Shown: piece by piece, positions 18,910-26,902 of the stretch
Layout of the letters: each line of letters begins with the position of its first letter
Position numbering within the stretch: the stretch's first letter is position 1
Assembly: GCA_029227815.1 (NCBI GenBank)
Contig: CP118523.1
Location: forward strand, 1,860,001 to 1,924,000
Direction: 5' to 3'
Origin: Clostridiaceae bacterium M8S5
Lineage (GTDB): Bacteria > Bacillota > Clostridia > Tissierellales > MCWD3
DNA: 64,000 nt
Notes under the pieces: generated by a model
The model's database searches: none
What the model saw: the letters and a program-made list of their open reading frames with translations, nothing else
Told to the model about the DNA's origin: nothing
Translations under genes and position numbers: made by a program

Positions 18910-19176
18910 ATGAAATCAGTAACAGACCAGTTATTTGATGGAGAAATAAGCGCAGAGGATATGTTCATACTGACAGATGAATATAGAGAAGCAAATGACA
19001 TCTATGATGATACAGAAAAGTACTTAACGAGATTATTAGATAAAGATACTAAAAAGATTTACTATGAAACTATAGACAAGAAATCAATAACAGCAATGAT
19101 AGAGTCAAAGATATATTTTTCCCAAGGTTTTAAGCTAGGGTTTAGGTTAGCGAAAGAGATGTTAGAAGATAGTTAA
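18910..19176 (+). CDS. small acidic hypothetical protein (DUF6809-like)
   Basis: An 88-residue acidic, all-helical protein: MKSVTDQLFDGEISAEDMF at the start and the C-terminal motif FSQGFKLGFRLAKEMLED. The 'LFDGEI ... EKYL..LLDK ... FxxGFxLGFRLAxEM' pattern resembles small proteins I remember as DUF6809, which often follow a CopG gene. ATG follows GGAGGTGTAAAT. A terminator follows directly. Function unknown; the CopG neighbour suggests a small regulatory unit. Confidence 0.72.
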   Translation: MKSVTDQLFDGEISAEDMFILTDEYREANDIYDDTEKYLTRLLDKDTKKIYYETIDKKSITAMIESKIYFSQGFKLGFRLAKEMLEDS

Positions 19177-19193
19177 GTAAAATTTACTATGAT

Positions 19194-19231
19194 AAAAGGC
19201 AAAGTCTTTATGATTTTGTCTTTTCGTTTTT
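19194..19231 (+). terminator. intrinsic terminator
   Basis: AAAAGGCAAAGT (19194-19205) pairs with ATTTTGTCTTTT (19213-19224) including two G-U pairs, then CGTTTTT. It ends the CopG/88-residue unit. Confidence 0.8.
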
Positions 19232-19350
19232 GGGAGGACAGGCTTTAAAAGTTGTTTAAAGAAAATAATTCTAATACATAGGATTATATCCATTATTGTT
19301 GATTATAATTATATATTGCTATATAATGTTACAGGGAAGGAGGGAATGCC

Positions 19351-19926
19351 ATGAAAAATATCAAATTACTAAGTATTCTATGTGTTTTATTTATAGCTTT
19401 ATGTGGGTGTAGTAGCTCTGAAATTAAAACAGACTCACCTAAAGCTACTGTCACTTCATTATTTGATTTAGTTAAAGAGGGGAAATATAACGATTTAGAA
19501 AAAGTAGCTGACAACGTTAAAGAATATTATAATCTTAGTAATGATAAAGATGCTAAACCTATCAATGATATATTAATTAAAGCTGTAGGAAAAATTAAGT
19601 TTACTATTAATGAAGAAAAAATTGATGGTGAAAAAGCAACTGTGAGTGTAGGTGCTGATTATCGAGATATTGGTAAAGTATTTAAGGAGACTATTAAAGA
19701 AGTATTTGTAATGATGAAAGCTATGGAAAGCACAAAAAAAGATGGTCTTGATGAAGAAGTAATGGCTAAAAAAATAGAAGAGTCTATGAAAAAGAAATTA
19801 GAGGGAAATCTTGAAATTTTACATAGTGATATAACTATTAATCTTGTTAAAAAAGATGGAAAATGGTTGATAACTCTTGATGCCGATATTGCTAAAGTTA
19901 TCACTGGTAACTTATATAGAAGATAA
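19351..19926 (+). CDS. lipoprotein with NTF2-like (DUF4878-type) domain
   Basis: Protein of 191 residues with a lipoprotein signal, lipobox ALCGC, cysteine at residue 19. The mature part starts with SPKATVTSLFDLVKEGKYNDLEK and ends VKKDGKWLITLDADIAKVIT, a helix then sheet pattern with the closing 'K.gg.Wki..d' strand of NTF2-like lipoproteins. These are surface-anchored and of unknown role. GGAAGGAGGGAATGCC precedes the ATG. It stands alone, with a strong terminator downstream. Confidence 0.85.
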   Translation: MKNIKLLSILCVLFIALCGCSSSEIKTDSPKATVTSLFDLVKEGKYNDLEKVADNVKEYYNLSNDKDAKPINDILIKAVGKIKFTINEEKIDGEKATVSVGADYRDIGKVFKETIKEVFVMMKAMESTKKDGLDEEVMAKKIEESMKKKLEGNLEILHSDITINLVKKDGKWLITLDADIAKVITGNLYRR

Positions 19927-19950
19927 TAAAAAGGTTTTTTGTAACTGATT

Positions 19951-20026
19951 AAAAGTCACTCTAACATGGTAATAATTGAGATAATAAAATCTCAAAAGGC
20001 CTATGATAGAGTGACTTTTCGTTTTT
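19951..20026 (+). terminator. strong branched intrinsic terminator
   Basis: AAAAGTCACTCT (19951-19962) pairs perfectly with AGAGTGACTTTT (20008-20019), an inner TGAGAT / ATCTCA helix lies in the loop, and CGTTTTT follows. It terminates the lipoprotein gene. Confidence 0.85.
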
Positions 20027-20213
20027 GATGTTAGATTTGAAAAGGTCACAAAGCTTGAATGTATATATTAAGCACCATTTACATACTAGCCAATCAGACT
20101 CAAGCTATCATAATCGCCTTTAAATTTGTACTTTACAGTCTGTTATATATAATTTAAACTGAATTTAATAGCTAAAATATTCAGTAAAACTTTTAACTAA
20201 TAAGGAGATGACT

Positions 20214-20801
20214 ATGCCCAAAATTGTAACCGAGGAAAAGAAAGAGATAGCAAGAAAAAATATAAAGAAAAAAACAGAGGACCTAATTGAAGAGATAGGA
20301 TTCAAAAATATCACCATTACTAAAATATGTGATGCAGTTCCCATAGGAAAAGGGACTTTTTACTATTATTACAACTCAAAGGAAGTATTACTCTATGAAA
20401 TCTTAAAAGAAAAAGAAGAAAACCTCATTAAACAAATGCTAAGCTATAATAACTACGAGATAAACATAGAGGATAAAGTAATAAAAGCATTAACAGAAGT
20501 CTATATTGGTAAAAATAGTTTAGTCAATACAATTACAACTGAGGAAATCGAAAAAATCATAGCAAAACTACCTTCAGAATTGATTTACAATAAAGAATTA
20601 AGAGGAAAGAACTTTTTTGAATCCTCAATGAAGATATTGGGAATTAATCCGTTAAATATAAATATGGGTGTCTTAGTTGATCTACTCGATTGTGTTAATT
20701 TTATAGCATCTAGACAGTGCAAACATGGAGAAGAAGCTAAAAGAGAAGCACTTGAGATTTTGATAAAGGGGATAGCTACATACATAGCCAGAAGAGGCTA
20801 G
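20214..20801 (+). CDS. TetR/AcrR family transcriptional regulator
   Basis: Protein of 195 residues with an N-terminal TetR helix-turn-helix: TEDLIEEIGFKNITITKICD then GKGTFYYYYNSKEVLLYEIL, the standard recognition helix and YYYFxSKEEL equivalent. The C-terminal ligand domain is divergent, as usual. ATG 20214 is preferred to ATG 20208 because AAGGAG ends at 20207. It lies 144 bases upstream of the CPBP protease gene on the same strand, the likely target. Ligand unknown. Confidence 0.9.
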   Translation: MPKIVTEEKKEIARKNIKKKTEDLIEEIGFKNITITKICDAVPIGKGTFYYYYNSKEVLLYEILKEKEENLIKQMLSYNNYEINIEDKVIKALTEVYIGKNSLVNTITTEEIEKIIAKLPSELIYNKELRGKNFFESSMKILGINPLNINMGVLVDLLDCVNFIASRQCKHGEEAKREALEILIKGIATYIARRG

Positions 20802-20945
20802 GCGAGGAATACTAGTAAGATGTTCCAAAATCCCTTTATTCTGCATTGAATGCATATGATATCTATATAAAACTTTTTATAATAAAATGAAAAGCAGAGA
20901 TTTAAAGAGTTTAAGAAAAAATCTGAGAATATAAGGAGGGGAAAG

Positions 20946-21692
20946 ATGATCAAATATCTAATTTGCACATTTGGGATCACATGGGGTTTATGGGGAACGG
21001 TTATTCTTGGCATTAGCTTAGGTGCATGGGAATATGGACATCCTTTAGCGATGACATGTTATGTGATGGGCATATTCTCTCCTGGAATTAGTGCTATTAT
21101 AGTTAGCAAAAAACAATGCACTTCTCAAGAATTCAAGGCTTTTATGAAGAATATTATAAATGTAAGAATGCCTATTAAATGGTATATATGGACAATTGGT
21201 TTACCTATTGTTATGACAGCTTTACCTGTATTATGGGGTGGGGCGACAATAGAAAAACCTTTTTATGTAGGCTTTGTATTGATTATGCCGATGATAATTG
21301 GGGGAGGGCTTGAAGAAATTGGCTGGAGAGGATTCTTGCAATCAAAAATAGAGGCTCGATTTAGTGTATTCACTAGCACATTGATTGTGGCTGGGATTTG
21401 GGCGATATGGCATATTCCTTTATGGTTTATATATTGGACAAATCAGGCAGAGTGGAATTTTCTAATGTTCTGTGTCTTTGTTACAAGTTTTTCTTTTTTA
21501 CTATCTAGTGTTTATCATAAAACCAAAAGCATATTTTTATGTATTTTATGTCACGCCACAATAAACGCTTTCTTGGAGATTTACCCGACAAACAATAAGA
21601 TTTTACCTCAGATACCTGTGCTTTTTATTGCTATATATATATTGGTCAGAGCAACTAGTTTTTTGAGGATGAAGGCTTTTTTAAGGCAATAA
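20946..21692 (+). CDS. CPBP family intramembrane glutamic protease
   Basis: Polytopic membrane protein of 248 residues, about seven to eight helices. It carries the CAAX-protease/bacteriocin-processing motifs: EEIGWRG at 123-129 (motif 1, the catalytic EExxxR), WHIPLWFIYW near 155-164 (motif 2 His), and CHATINAF near the C-terminus (motif 4). Bacterial members are linked to bacteriocin immunity and maturation. GGAGGGG precedes the ATG. The TetR gene immediately upstream may control it. Confidence 0.92.
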   Translation: MIKYLICTFGITWGLWGTVILGISLGAWEYGHPLAMTCYVMGIFSPGISAIIVSKKQCTSQEFKAFMKNIINVRMPIKWYIWTIGLPIVMTALPVLWGGATIEKPFYVGFVLIMPMIIGGGLEEIGWRGFLQSKIEARFSVFTSTLIVAGIWAIWHIPLWFIYWTNQAEWNFLMFCVFVTSFSFLLSSVYHKTKSIFLCILCHATINAFLEIYPTNNKILPQIPVLFIAIYILVRATSFLRMKAFLRQ

Positions 21693-21979
21693 AAATGAAG
21701 AAAGAATTAAAATACTATGTTACTTTAGATAAAGCGTAAAACAGGTGATTATGCTGATTTTATAGATATAAAAAATATAGAAAATAGTTTCGTTATGTGG
21801 CATAACCCTTGAAAGTTGAAAAACGTAAAAATCAGTTATCTAGCGAGCTTATATACAATCGGAAATTTTTTAATTATATTATCGAATATAAAATCGTTAA
21901 AAAAGGAATTATGATACTAGTATAGAAATATATAGACAACTGCAATTGATATATTATTATAAATTCAAGGAGGTCATCT

Positions 21980-22801
21980 ATGAACAACAAAGACCTTACA
22001 AAAGAAGAACTTGCTAGGGAAATAGATAGTTTACTACCAAACAAAAAATATCCATCACTAGCTAGATTTGTACTTTCTGCTCTTGGAGGAATACCTATAG
22101 GGGGTGGAGTGATAGCAGCAATAGGTGGAGCTTGGTCAGAAAAAGAACAAGCTAATATAAACAGTGTATTTAAAGCGTGGCTAAAAATACAAGAAGAAGA
22201 TATCAAGAGTATTACAAAGACACTTTCTGAGGTTATAGCAAGGGTAGATATACAAAACGAGAACATTATTTCAAGAGTTCAGAGTAAAGAGTATCTAGAT
22301 ATAATCAAAAAGTGTTTTAGAGATTGGTCGGCATCTGATAGTGAAGATAAAAGATTACAGCTACGCAATCTATTAGCCAATGCAGCAACCACACGTATCA
22401 CAGATGATGATGTTATCAAATTATTCATAGAATGGATAGATAAATATACAGATATGCACTTCAAGATAATATCAATAATTTATAGAAACGAAGGAATCAC
22501 TCGTTATCAAATATGGGATAAGCTCTATGACAAAGAGGTAAGAGAGGATTCGGCTGAGGCTGATTTATTCAAGCTCATAATGCAAGATTTGAGTATAGGG
22601 CATGTTATAAGACAGTATCGAGCTACAGATGATGAAGGAAACTATATTAGACATACTACTAGAAAAGGCAAAAATAAATCACCTTATCTAAAATCAGCAT
22701 TTGACAAAGAAGAGCCTTACGTATTAACAGAACTCGGAAAACAGTTTGCAAGCTATACTATGGATGAATTAACGTTAAATATAACAACTAAAAATGCATG
22801 A
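21980..22801 (+). CDS. hypothetical protein with Gly-rich hydrophobic hairpin and C-terminal winged-helix-like region
   Basis: Protein of 273 residues. Residues 25-50 contain a glycine-rich hydrophobic stretch (FVLSALGGIPIGGGVIAAIG) immediately followed by GAWSEKEQ, resembling the glycine-zipper insertion segments of pore-forming effectors. A long helical region follows (residues 50-150), then ITRYQIWDKLYDKEVREDSA and YVLTELGKQFASYTM, which look like the two ends of a winged helix domain. No signal peptide. AAGGAGG precedes the ATG. I know similar uncharacterised proteins ('GG-hydrophobic-GAWSExxQ') in scattered bacteria but no function. It stands alone between a protease unit and a kinase gene. 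Confidence 0.75.
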   Translation: MNNKDLTKEELAREIDSLLPNKKYPSLARFVLSALGGIPIGGGVIAAIGGAWSEKEQANINSVFKAWLKIQEEDIKSITKTLSEVIARVDIQNENIISRVQSKEYLDIIKKCFRDWSASDSEDKRLQLRNLLANAATTRITDDDVIKLFIEWIDKYTDMHFKIISIIYRNEGITRYQIWDKLYDKEVREDSAEADLFKLIMQDLSIGHVIRQYRATDDEGNYIRHTTRKGKNKSPYLKSAFDKEEPYVLTELGKQFASYTMDELTLNITTKNA

Positions 22802-22809
22802 AATTTTAG

Positions 22810-22838
22810 TTGTTATAACAAATATTAAATGTTATAAT
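22810..22838 (+). promoter_or_regulatory. sigma-A promoter of the APH-family gene
   Basis: TTGTTA (22810-22815), 17-base spacer, TATAAT (22833-22838). The start point near 22845 gives a leader that runs at once into the hairpin at 22857-22886, an attenuator-like layout. Confidence 0.6.
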
Positions 22839-22856
22839 ATAGCACACAAATTTTAA

Positions 22857-22888
22857 AAGTAACCTTTTTTAGAGGTTACTTAATTTTT
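22857..22888 (+). terminator. terminator/attenuator hairpin before APH-family gene
   Basis: AAGTAACCT (22857-22865) pairs perfectly with AGGTTACTT (22873-22881), followed by AATTTTT. It may end the upstream gene, but because the promoter at 22810 is upstream of it, it also sits in the leader of the next gene. Confidence 0.75.
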
Positions 22889-22910
22889 GCATACAAAGGA
22901 GGTATTCATA

Positions 22911-23879
22911 ATGACAAATAAGAATGTTAGGTTTTATAGTTATGTTAACTTAGATTTAAAGACTGTGCAAAAACTATTTTCAAAGTTTGATACAAAGATA
23001 AAGGTTAAATCGATAGAGCTGATAACAGAAGGGTTAAGCACTACTAATTATATAGTAGAAGCAGAAGATAGCCCAAAGAAATACTTACTTAAAATTTATC
23101 CTGTGGATGGAGAAAGAACTGATTTAGAGGTAGCATCGTTTTTATATGCAAAACAGTTTATTAGAGTTCCAAGTATCTACTTATATGATGATAGTAAGCA
23201 AATTTGTGGCAACAAATATGTGATAATGGAGTATATTAACGGGACTACATTAAAAGATTATATTATAACTAATAAGAAGTTTTCTGATGATATAGCTTAC
23301 GATATAGGGAGAAATTTGGTATTATTACATAGAAGAGAGTACCCATGTAGAGGACTACTTGATAAAGAATTAAACATAAAAGAACAATTATCTAGTATGC
23401 ATGAGGTTTATTATAAGCTTCTGGGTGGGGTAGTAGCAAAACATATAGATAGAAATGTTAAAGAAGAATTATTAGAGTTTATAGATTCAAACGATGATTT
23501 AATTAAAGAGTTAGATTCAAATAGTGTTTTCTCACATGGAGATTTTTATCCATCTAATATTATGATAGATTCATCTAAAACAGTATGTTTTATTGATTTT
23601 GAATACAGCTTGTCTGCGCCCATTTATAGCGATATTGGAAAGTTTTTTAGAGATAGAGATTTTGATAAATACAGAACAAATAATACCTTTGATAGTTTCG
23701 CTAAAGGATATAATGATAATGCTAGAAATAAACTACCAGATAACTGGATAAAGCTATCCAGACTCAACGATATTACATCAATGCTATCTCTAATAAATCA
23801 AGAAAGTCCTCCAGCAGGGTGGATAAAATCAATAGAAACATCAATAATACATACTATGAAGATATTAAAAAATGAGTAA
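22911..23879 (+). CDS. aminoglycoside phosphotransferase (APH) family kinase
   Basis: Protein of 322 residues with the APH/choline kinase fold. The ATP lobe has KKYLLKIYP (Lys of beta-3) and the hinge KYVIMEYINGTTL; the catalytic loop is FSHGDFYPSNIMID (HGDxxxxN) and the metal-binding motif is VCFIDFEYS (IDFE). Substrates in this fold include aminoglycosides, macrolides, choline and homoserine and cannot be told apart here. ATG 22911 follows AAAGGAGG at 7 bases. The single-gene unit with its own attenuated promoter near other resistance-type genes suggests a drug-modifying role, but this is inference. Confidence 0.88.
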   Translation: MTNKNVRFYSYVNLDLKTVQKLFSKFDTKIKVKSIELITEGLSTTNYIVEAEDSPKKYLLKIYPVDGERTDLEVASFLYAKQFIRVPSIYLYDDSKQICGNKYVIMEYINGTTLKDYIITNKKFSDDIAYDIGRNLVLLHRREYPCRGLLDKELNIKEQLSSMHEVYYKLLGGVVAKHIDRNVKEELLEFIDSNDDLIKELDSNSVFSHGDFYPSNIMIDSSKTVCFIDFEYSLSAPIYSDIGKFFRDRDFDKYRTNNTFDSFAKGYNDNARNKLPDNWIKLSRLNDITSMLSLINQESPPAGWIKSIETSIIHTMKILKNE

Positions 23880-23999
23880 ATAATGATGAAATCATATAAA
23901 CTAGAAAATTTATATCATTGTAAAGTCCTTTCTTTAAATTACCTGTTACTAATAAGCAGTTAGCTACTTAATATGATTATCGATATACTAAATAAATGC

Positions 24000-24027
24000 T
24001 TGACGTGTAGTTGAGTTCTTTTATTAT
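24000..24027 (+). promoter_or_regulatory. promoter of first gluzincin gene, copied at 25101
   Basis: TTGACG (24000-24005), 16-base spacer, TATTAT (24022-24027). The stretch from CTTGACGTGTAGTT through TTCTTTTATTA is nearly identical to that upstream of the second gluzincin gene. Confidence 0.65.
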
Positions 24028-24068
24028 ACTATTTAATATATAACAATAATAAAACTAGGAGATGGGAT

Positions 24069-25013
24069 ATGAAGACAAAGACATTAATTTTAATTTTACT
24101 AATTACACTTGTAGTAGGAGGATGTAAAGATTCTTCTAAAGATTCAACCAAAGATTTGAATAAAGACTCAACAAATAAGACAATCAATGAACCAATTGAT
24201 AATGCAAGCAAAAATTCAATCAAAAGTGAAGGTCTTAAGCTTGATTATAGTAAAGGTTATGAAAGTAAAGCAAAAGTACAATTTAAGAGATTAGAAGCTA
24301 TGAAAAGTTTTTATAAGAAAGCCAAAAATCTTGACTTAAAAGTTCACGTAGAGCTTCTTGATAAAGAAGAATGGACAAAAAAATATAAAGACGTTCCGTA
24401 CGGTATGCCTTTCGTTATGCTTGAAGAAACACCAACAGTAGTATTGCCTGCTACAGAAGATGGGATTATTGTAAAAAATGCATTAGTATATAAAGACAAT
24501 GTTCCTAGCGACATAAAGAAAACATTAAGTGAGATAGGTTTTACTTATGAAGAGGCAGTTAAGCTTTTTCCGGATCTCATAGGATTGCATGAGGTTGGTC
24601 ATTCTTTAACTGTTGAGAATGGCAACACAAATCTAAATTCTTGGTTTAATGAATTTATGGCAACATATTATGCATATGCATATTTAGTAAAAGAAGAACC
24701 AAAATATGCTAAGTTGTGGAAGGCAAATGCTAGCATAACTTATTTAGATGGTTCTAAACCTAAATATACAGCTCTAAAAGACTTTGATGAAAAATATTCA
24801 CAGATACAACCGGATAATTATGATTGGTATCAGAAACAGTTTACATTGTTAGCAGTTAGAGTATATGATAGCATGGGTTTAGATTTTATAGATAAAGTTA
24901 AGGATGTATTTAAGGATGATGTAGTAGATAGTGATGAGACCTTCAATAAACTACACACTATATCACCTATATTTGATCAATGGGCATCAGAAATGAAAAA
25001 TAAATTTAAGTAA
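24069..25013 (+). CDS. lipid-anchored zinc peptidase (gluzincin), copy 1
   Basis: Protein of 314 residues with lipobox VVGGC (Cys 19), a Lys/Asp/Ser-rich tether (DSSKDSTKDLNKDSTNK), then a domain shared with the next gene. The zinc motif is IGLHEVGHSLT, with a downstream NEFMATYYAYAY helix giving the third ligand Glu, so it is a gluzincin-type metallopeptidase. Upstream, VPYGMPFVMLEETPTVVLPA is a conserved block of the family. It should be anchored outside the membrane. About 65-70% of residues match copy 2 by eye, so this is a tandem duplication. Substrate unknown. Confidence 0.85.
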   Translation: MKTKTLILILLITLVVGGCKDSSKDSTKDLNKDSTNKTINEPIDNASKNSIKSEGLKLDYSKGYESKAKVQFKRLEAMKSFYKKAKNLDLKVHVELLDKEEWTKKYKDVPYGMPFVMLEETPTVVLPATEDGIIVKNALVYKDNVPSDIKKTLSEIGFTYEEAVKLFPDLIGLHEVGHSLTVENGNTNLNSWFNEFMATYYAYAYLVKEEPKYAKLWKANASITYLDGSKPKYTALKDFDEKYSQIQPDNYDWYQKQFTLLAVRVYDSMGLDFIDKVKDVFKDDVVDSDETFNKLHTISPIFDQWASEMKNKFK

Positions 25014-25015
25014 TA

Positions 25016-25044
25016 TAAAAAAGGAGCATTAGCTCTTTTTTTTA
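25016..25044 (+). terminator. intrinsic terminator between the two gluzincin genes
   Basis: AAAAAAGGAGC pairs with GCTCTTTTTTT (one G-U) around ATTA. It separates the paralogues into independent units. Confidence 0.8.
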
Positions 25045-25100
25045 TATGGGAACATGCAGTTAACTACATATTATACAATTATTGTAAATAAAATCGATAC

Positions 25101-25128
25101 TTGACGTGTAGTTAAGTTCTTTTATTAA
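25101..25128 (+). promoter_or_regulatory. promoter of second gluzincin gene
   Basis: TTGACG (25101-25106), 16-base spacer, TATTAA (25123-25128), preceded and followed by the same bases as the promoter at 24000. The conserved GTGTAGTT(A/G)AGTTC inside the spacer could hold a shared operator. Confidence 0.65.
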
Positions 25129-25175
25129 ACTGTAAATATATACAATAAAAATAAAAATATAGAAAGGAGCAAGGT

Positions 25176-26069
25176 ATGAAAACAAAAGCGTTAGTTTTAA
25201 TTTTATTAGTCACATTTGTAGTAGGGGTTACAGTTTCATCTGCAGTAGAAATTACACCGTTATCAGGAAATTCAATCGTAGGCGAAGGGCTTAGGGTTGA
25301 TTATAGTGAAGGTTATGAAAGTAAAGCTAGAGTGCAATTTAACAGATTAGGATCTATGAAGAGTTTCTATAAGGAGCAAAAGGGCTTAGATCTAAAGATT
25401 AATGTAGAGCTTCTAGATAGGAATGATTGGGCAAGAGAGTATAATGATGTTCCATATGGACTTCCTTTTATTATGCTTTATACAACACCAATAGTAGTAT
25501 TACCAGCTACACAAGATGGTGTTGTAGTAGAACTTGGACTAAAAAACAAAGATTATGTTACTAGTGACCTTAAGAAAGAATTAAGTGATATAGGTTATAC
25601 TTTTGAAGAGGCAGTTAAACTTTTTCCTGATCTTATAGGATTGCATGAGGTTGGTCATTCATTAACTTTTGAAAATGGTAATACTAATCTTAATTCTTGG
25701 TTCAATGAATTCATGGCAACATATTTTGCATATGCATATTTAGTAAATAAAGAACCAAAACATGCTAATCTATGGAAAGTGAATGCTAAAATAACTTACT
25801 TAGACGGTTCCAAGCCTAAATATACAAAACTAAAAGATTTTGATGAAATATATTCTGATATGCCTGTAGAGAATTATGATTGGTATCAAAAACAGTTTAC
25901 ATTGTTAGCAGAGAGAGTATATAACAGCATGGGGTTAAATTTTATAGATAAAGTTAAAGAAGTATTTAAGGATGATTCAGTAAATAGTGAACAAACTTTC
26001 GAAAAACTGCGCACTATATCACCTATATTTGATCAATGGAGAGAAGAAATGAGTAATAAATTTAAGTAG
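25176..26069 (+). CDS. secreted zinc peptidase (gluzincin), copy 2
   Basis: Protein of 297 residues, paralogue of 24069-25013. The signal sequence MKTKALVLILLVTFVVG continues into VTVSSAVE, a normal signal-peptidase site, where copy 1 has the lipobox cysteine; the Ser/Asp-rich tether is also absent. The zinc motif IGLHEVGHSLT and NEFMATYFAYAY are intact, as is VPYGLPFIMLYTTPIVVLPA. It is therefore expected to be released rather than anchored. AAAGGAGCAAGGT precedes the ATG. A 17-bp inverted repeat follows. Confidence 0.85.
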   Translation: MKTKALVLILLVTFVVGVTVSSAVEITPLSGNSIVGEGLRVDYSEGYESKARVQFNRLGSMKSFYKEQKGLDLKINVELLDRNDWAREYNDVPYGLPFIMLYTTPIVVLPATQDGVVVELGLKNKDYVTSDLKKELSDIGYTFEEAVKLFPDLIGLHEVGHSLTFENGNTNLNSWFNEFMATYFAYAYLVNKEPKHANLWKVNAKITYLDGSKPKYTKLKDFDEIYSDMPVENYDWYQKQFTLLAERVYNSMGLNFIDKVKEVFKDDSVNSEQTFEKLRTISPIFDQWREEMSNKFK

Positions 26070-26183
26070 TTTAAAGAGCTAGGTTCAACTACATCTACAT
26101 CAGATATTATAGGTGAATTTAGTTTTAAATTTTATTGTTGATTAATAAGAGTATCACCAACCTATCTCATTACTATAATTACA

Positions 26184-26224
26184 AAACCTTGAAAATACTG
26201 CTGATATCAGTATTTTCAAGGTTT
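26184..26224. terminator. perfect 17-bp inverted repeat after gluzincin copy 2
   Basis: AAACCTTGAAAATACTG (26184-26200) and CAGTATTTTCAAGGTTT (26208-26224) are perfect inverted copies with a 7-base loop. There is no T-tract on either side, so it is a very stable hairpin but not a textbook intrinsic terminator. Confidence 0.6.
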
Positions 26225-26306
26225 AGCTATTTAATTAAAAAATTTTACCAAAAATTAGCTATATGTTATAATATATTTTAATAGAAAAGGTAAAGAGGGG
26301 ATTTTT

Positions 26307-26648
26307 TTGAGAAAAAAAGTAGTAATTATTATAGTAGCTATAATAATTATATTAACTATAGCTATTATAATTAACTTTATCAGCAATAATAGTTTAAGAA
26401 AAAATGGACTCGTTGGGATTGGCAAAACGCTTACTATAAATATAACTAAGAAGCCGGTAATAAACCACGCTTCCTTAAAGAATGTTATAGCTATAGATTT
26501 ATGGGATAGATCAGAAAGAAATAAATTGGAAAAATATATGAAAAATAATAATTTGCAAATCAAAACAGGAACGTATCAAATAAACCAAGGTACAACATTT
26601 GAGAAATCACTTGAAATTTTTATATTTGAAAAAAATACAAACCACTAA
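26307..26648 (+). CDS. membrane-anchored short protein with YceG/MltG-like motif
   Basis: Protein of 113 residues starting at TTG with AGAGGGG 6 bases upstream. Residues 4-26 are a membrane helix (VVIIIVAIIIILTIAIIINF). The C-terminal end LQIKTGTYQINQGTTFEKSL resembles the 'lkaGtYeinpgtsfeeil' segment of YceG/MltG-like proteins, but the catalytic part of that family is missing, so it could be a truncated or regulatory relative. Function unknown. Confidence 0.7.
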   Translation: MRKKVVIIIVAIIIILTIAIIINFISNNSLRKNGLVGIGKTLTINITKKPVINHASLKNVIAIDLWDRSERNKLEKYMKNNNLQIKTGTYQINQGTTFEKSLEIFIFEKNTNH

Positions 26649-26867
26649 AATTAGTATTTTGTGTTTTTTGCCGTTAAGGTAGTATACAATCTTGAGAATA
26701 ATGCATATCTATACCATGATTCTTAGGGAATAGTCATACCAAGAAAATATCTTTGTAGCAATTGGATAATTATCTTAATTTTTGAGGTAGCTTTCATGTT
26801 TTTTTGCAGCTAATCTCCTTTTGAGTTTTTTATGTTTTTTATTTATAATCGTGGCTAGATAGCAAGA

Positions 26868-26896
26868 TTGCTTTAATATTTTTAATGTGGTATAAT
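26868..26896 (+). promoter_or_regulatory. promoter of the structured RNA
   Basis: TTGCTT (26868-26873), 17-base spacer ending in GTGG, TATAAT (26891-26896). No open reading frame follows within the next 470 bases, so it drives a non-coding transcript starting near 26903. Confidence 0.7.
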
Positions 26897-26902
26897 GATA
26901 TT

